From NCBI GenBank assembly GCA_023387935.1, contig JAEWHG010000093.1, positions 1 through 14,423 on the forward strand: a stretch of DNA of 14,423 nt, read 5' to 3'. Of this stretch, positions 13,027-14,423 are shown in pieces (the stretch's first letter is position 1; each line of letters starts with the position of its first letter). Position numbers and translations under genes: made by a program. The notes below the pieces were generated by a model. The model was not told where the DNA came from, ran no database searches, and worked only from the letters and a program-made list of their open reading frames with translations. Source of the DNA: Bacillota bacterium (lineage in GTDB: Bacteria > Bacillota > Clostridia > Peptostreptococcales > Natronincolaceae).

Positions 13027-13521
13027 ATGAAATCAATCCAACAACTAAAGGATACATTAATAAAAGAAAATGAACTATATACCCAAGTTTTAAAATTAGC
13101 AGAAAAGAAAACGAAGGTTATAGTGAATGGAGATATAAAAGAATTAGAGAATATTACTAAAAAAGAACAACAATATATTATGACTATGGGCACATTTGAA
13201 AAAATTAGAAGATCGATCCTTACAAACATTGCTGAGGAATTAAATATAGAAGCAATAACCAGTGTTTCAGAATTAATCCTTTTTATAGACGAAGGTATAG
13301 GTAATGAAGTTGATGCCCTTAGAAACGACCTTTTAAAAACAATTGGCAGCCTAAAGTCGGCTAATGAAGGCAACGAAAAGTTAATTAATCAGAGCCTGCA
13401 ATATATTAATTTTAATCTAGAAATACTGACTCACTCACCAGAGGATGGGAATAGATATAGTAACAAGGCTTCGGAAAATAAAGAAATAAAATCTATTAAT
13501 TTTTTCGATATGAAAGTTTAG
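13027..13521 (+). CDS. flgN: FlgN family flagellar export chaperone
   Basis: The 164-residue, almost wholly helical protein starts at ATG 13027 with AAGGAGG upstream. Long heptad-like helices occur at about 1-65 and 75-135 (LKDTLIKENELYTQVLKLAEKKTKVIV, then ITKKEQQYIMTM). The position directly before flgK supports FlgN, the cytoplasmic chaperone that keeps the hook-filament junction proteins FlgK and FlgL export-ready. Sequence identity in this family is low, so the call leans on the context. The gene begins 48 bases after flgM and ends 12 bases before flgK. Confidence 0.88.
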   Translation: MKSIQQLKDTLIKENELYTQVLKLAEKKTKVIVNGDIKELENITKKEQQYIMTMGTFEKIRRSILTNIAEELNIEAITSVSELILFIDEGIGNEVDALRNDLLKTIGSLKSANEGNEKLINQSLQYINFNLEILTHSPEDGNRYSNKASENKEIKSINFFDMKV

Positions 13522-13533
13522 GGGGAATACAAC

Positions 13534-14423
13534 ATGAGATCAACATTTTCAGGCTTTAATACAGCAAAATCAGGACTCTTTGCATCTCAAAGAGCATTAG
13601 ATATAACAGGACACAACCTTGCCAATGTTAATACTAGGGGTTACTCTAGACAGAGATTAGAGCAATTTCAAAGTACACCTCTAAAACTGGCAGGTGGACA
13701 GGGTATGCTAGGTACAGGAGTAGATACGCATTCAATAAATCAGCTAAGAAACGAATTTCTTGACTATAAATATAGAGATGAGGCAACTTCATTAGGATAC
13801 TGGGAAACCAAGGCGGATGGACTAGCCTTTATAGAATCCATTATGAATGAGCCTTCAGATACTGGTGTTGGTACAGTAATAAATCAATTATTTGACTCCT
13901 TCCAAGAACTTAGTAAGAACCCAGACAACTTAACTACAAGAACGTTAGTTAGACAAAGAGCAATAACATTTACGAACTCTATTAACCATATGTATACACA
14001 GTTAGAGAATATGGCGAGGGATTATAATTTTGATGTTAACTCAATGGTAGGGACTATAAATACATATGGAAAGCAAATAGCAGCACTAAATGATCAAATA
14101 CTTAGGTCGGAGGTAGATGGAAGCAATGCAAATGACTTGAGAGACCAAAGAAATGTATTGATAGATGATTTATCAAAGATAGTAGATATAGAGGTACTAG
14201 AAGTCGCTAATCCAGACAATCCAGAGCATAAGCAAATGGTAATAAAGGTAGCAGGAAAGCCTTTGGTGTATCACAAGGATTTTACAGGACTTGAAGTAGA
14301 AAAAGAACAAAGCGATTTCTTTAATAGCTTTGGCCGACAGGTAGATAATTATAAAATTAAATGGGCAGATGGAACAGACTTTAACACCAAGAACGTGGGC
14401 GGAGAGTTAGAAGCCTTATTAGC
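13534..14423 (+). CDS. flgK: Flagellar hook-associated protein 1 FlgK (5' part, cut by window end)
   Basis: The frame starts at ATG 13534 with GGGGGAA upstream and stays open to the window end, giving 296 codons. The N-terminus MRSTFSGFNTAKSGLFASQRALDITGHNLANVNTRGYSRQR carries the flagellar rod/hook-type signature (about 15-42). The following part resembles the FlgK helical domain (FDSFQELSKNPDN and the QIAALNDQI segment). FlgK joins the hook to the filament after export by the flagellar type III apparatus. flgL is expected next, outside the window. Confidence 0.96.
   Translation, partial: MRSTFSGFNTAKSGLFASQRALDITGHNLANVNTRGYSRQRLEQFQSTPLKLAGGQGMLGTGVDTHSINQLRNEFLDYKYRDEATSLGYWETKADGLAFIESIMNEPSDTGVGTVINQLFDSFQELSKNPDNLTTRTLVRQRAITFTNSINHMYTQLENMARDYNFDVNSMVGTINTYGKQIAALNDQILRSEVDGSNANDLRDQRNVLIDDLSKIVDIEVLEVANPDNPEHKQMVIKVAGKPLVYHKDFTGLEVEKEQSDFFNSFGRQVDNYKIKWADGTDFNTKNVGGELEALL

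Noticed and set aside
12975..13373. Minus-strand frame of 132 codons opposite flgN
   Set aside because: It is a shadow of an AT-rich helical gene with good context and SD on the plus strand.
1..14423. tRNA, rRNA, CRISPR array, transposase, phage or defence genes
   Set aside because: None were seen; apart from the repeats, the region looks like ordinary chromosomal housekeeping and motility genes.

Overview
The window is low-GC DNA with purine-rich Shine-Dalgarno (SD) sites (AGGAGG or GAGGTGATC), an S-box SAM riboswitch, a Spo0E-like gene, a GerMN lipoprotein and a B. subtilis-like competence/flagellar gene order. Together these point to a motile, spore-forming, Gram-positive anaerobe of the Clostridia, perhaps Alkaliphilus-like. 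The genus is inferred from general resemblance, not from a search.

Layout. 1-161: the end of a polyamine ABC transporter binding protein (PotD). 162-573: a 412-base gap with three evenly spaced dyads ahead of a possible promoter. 574-1008: fabZ. 1011-1128: a foldable leader, then a membrane GGDEF/EAL protein (1146-2660). 2722-3102: a DUF1292 protein with a Cys/His-rich N-terminus, closed by a strong terminator. 3302-3865: a GerMN lipoprotein. 4058-4777: a secreted transglycosylase-like protein. 4865-5020 (minus strand): a very short Spo0E-like gene. 5170-5637: a small membrane protein of the 'small multidrug export' family. 5711-5925: a strong promoter and SAM-I riboswitch, then metK (6187-7374). 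An 80-nt structured repeat lies on each side of metK, each copy directly after a terminator T-tract.

7757-9132 is a compact cluster: a sigma-70-family factor, a DUF1659 protein, a DUF2922 protein and a YvrJ-like membrane peptide. Its role is unknown, and it is the best candidate here for an undescribed system. recD2 (9178-11400) follows, then comFC, yvyF, flgM, flgN and flgK (cut by the window end). From comFC onward this is the B. subtilis comF-flg order.

Regulation. metK is controlled by SAM through transcription termination. The most striking control region precedes flgM. There, a sigma-28-type promoter sits inside a terminator-like hairpin whose 3' arm contains the flgM SD. Read-through RNA from recD2-comFC-yvyF should terminate or hide the SD, while RNA started at the sigma-28 promoter would lack the 5' arm and leave the SD free. 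A related idea, two competing hairpins around an SD, applies to the sigma factor at 7757. All folding statements come from base pairing read by eye.
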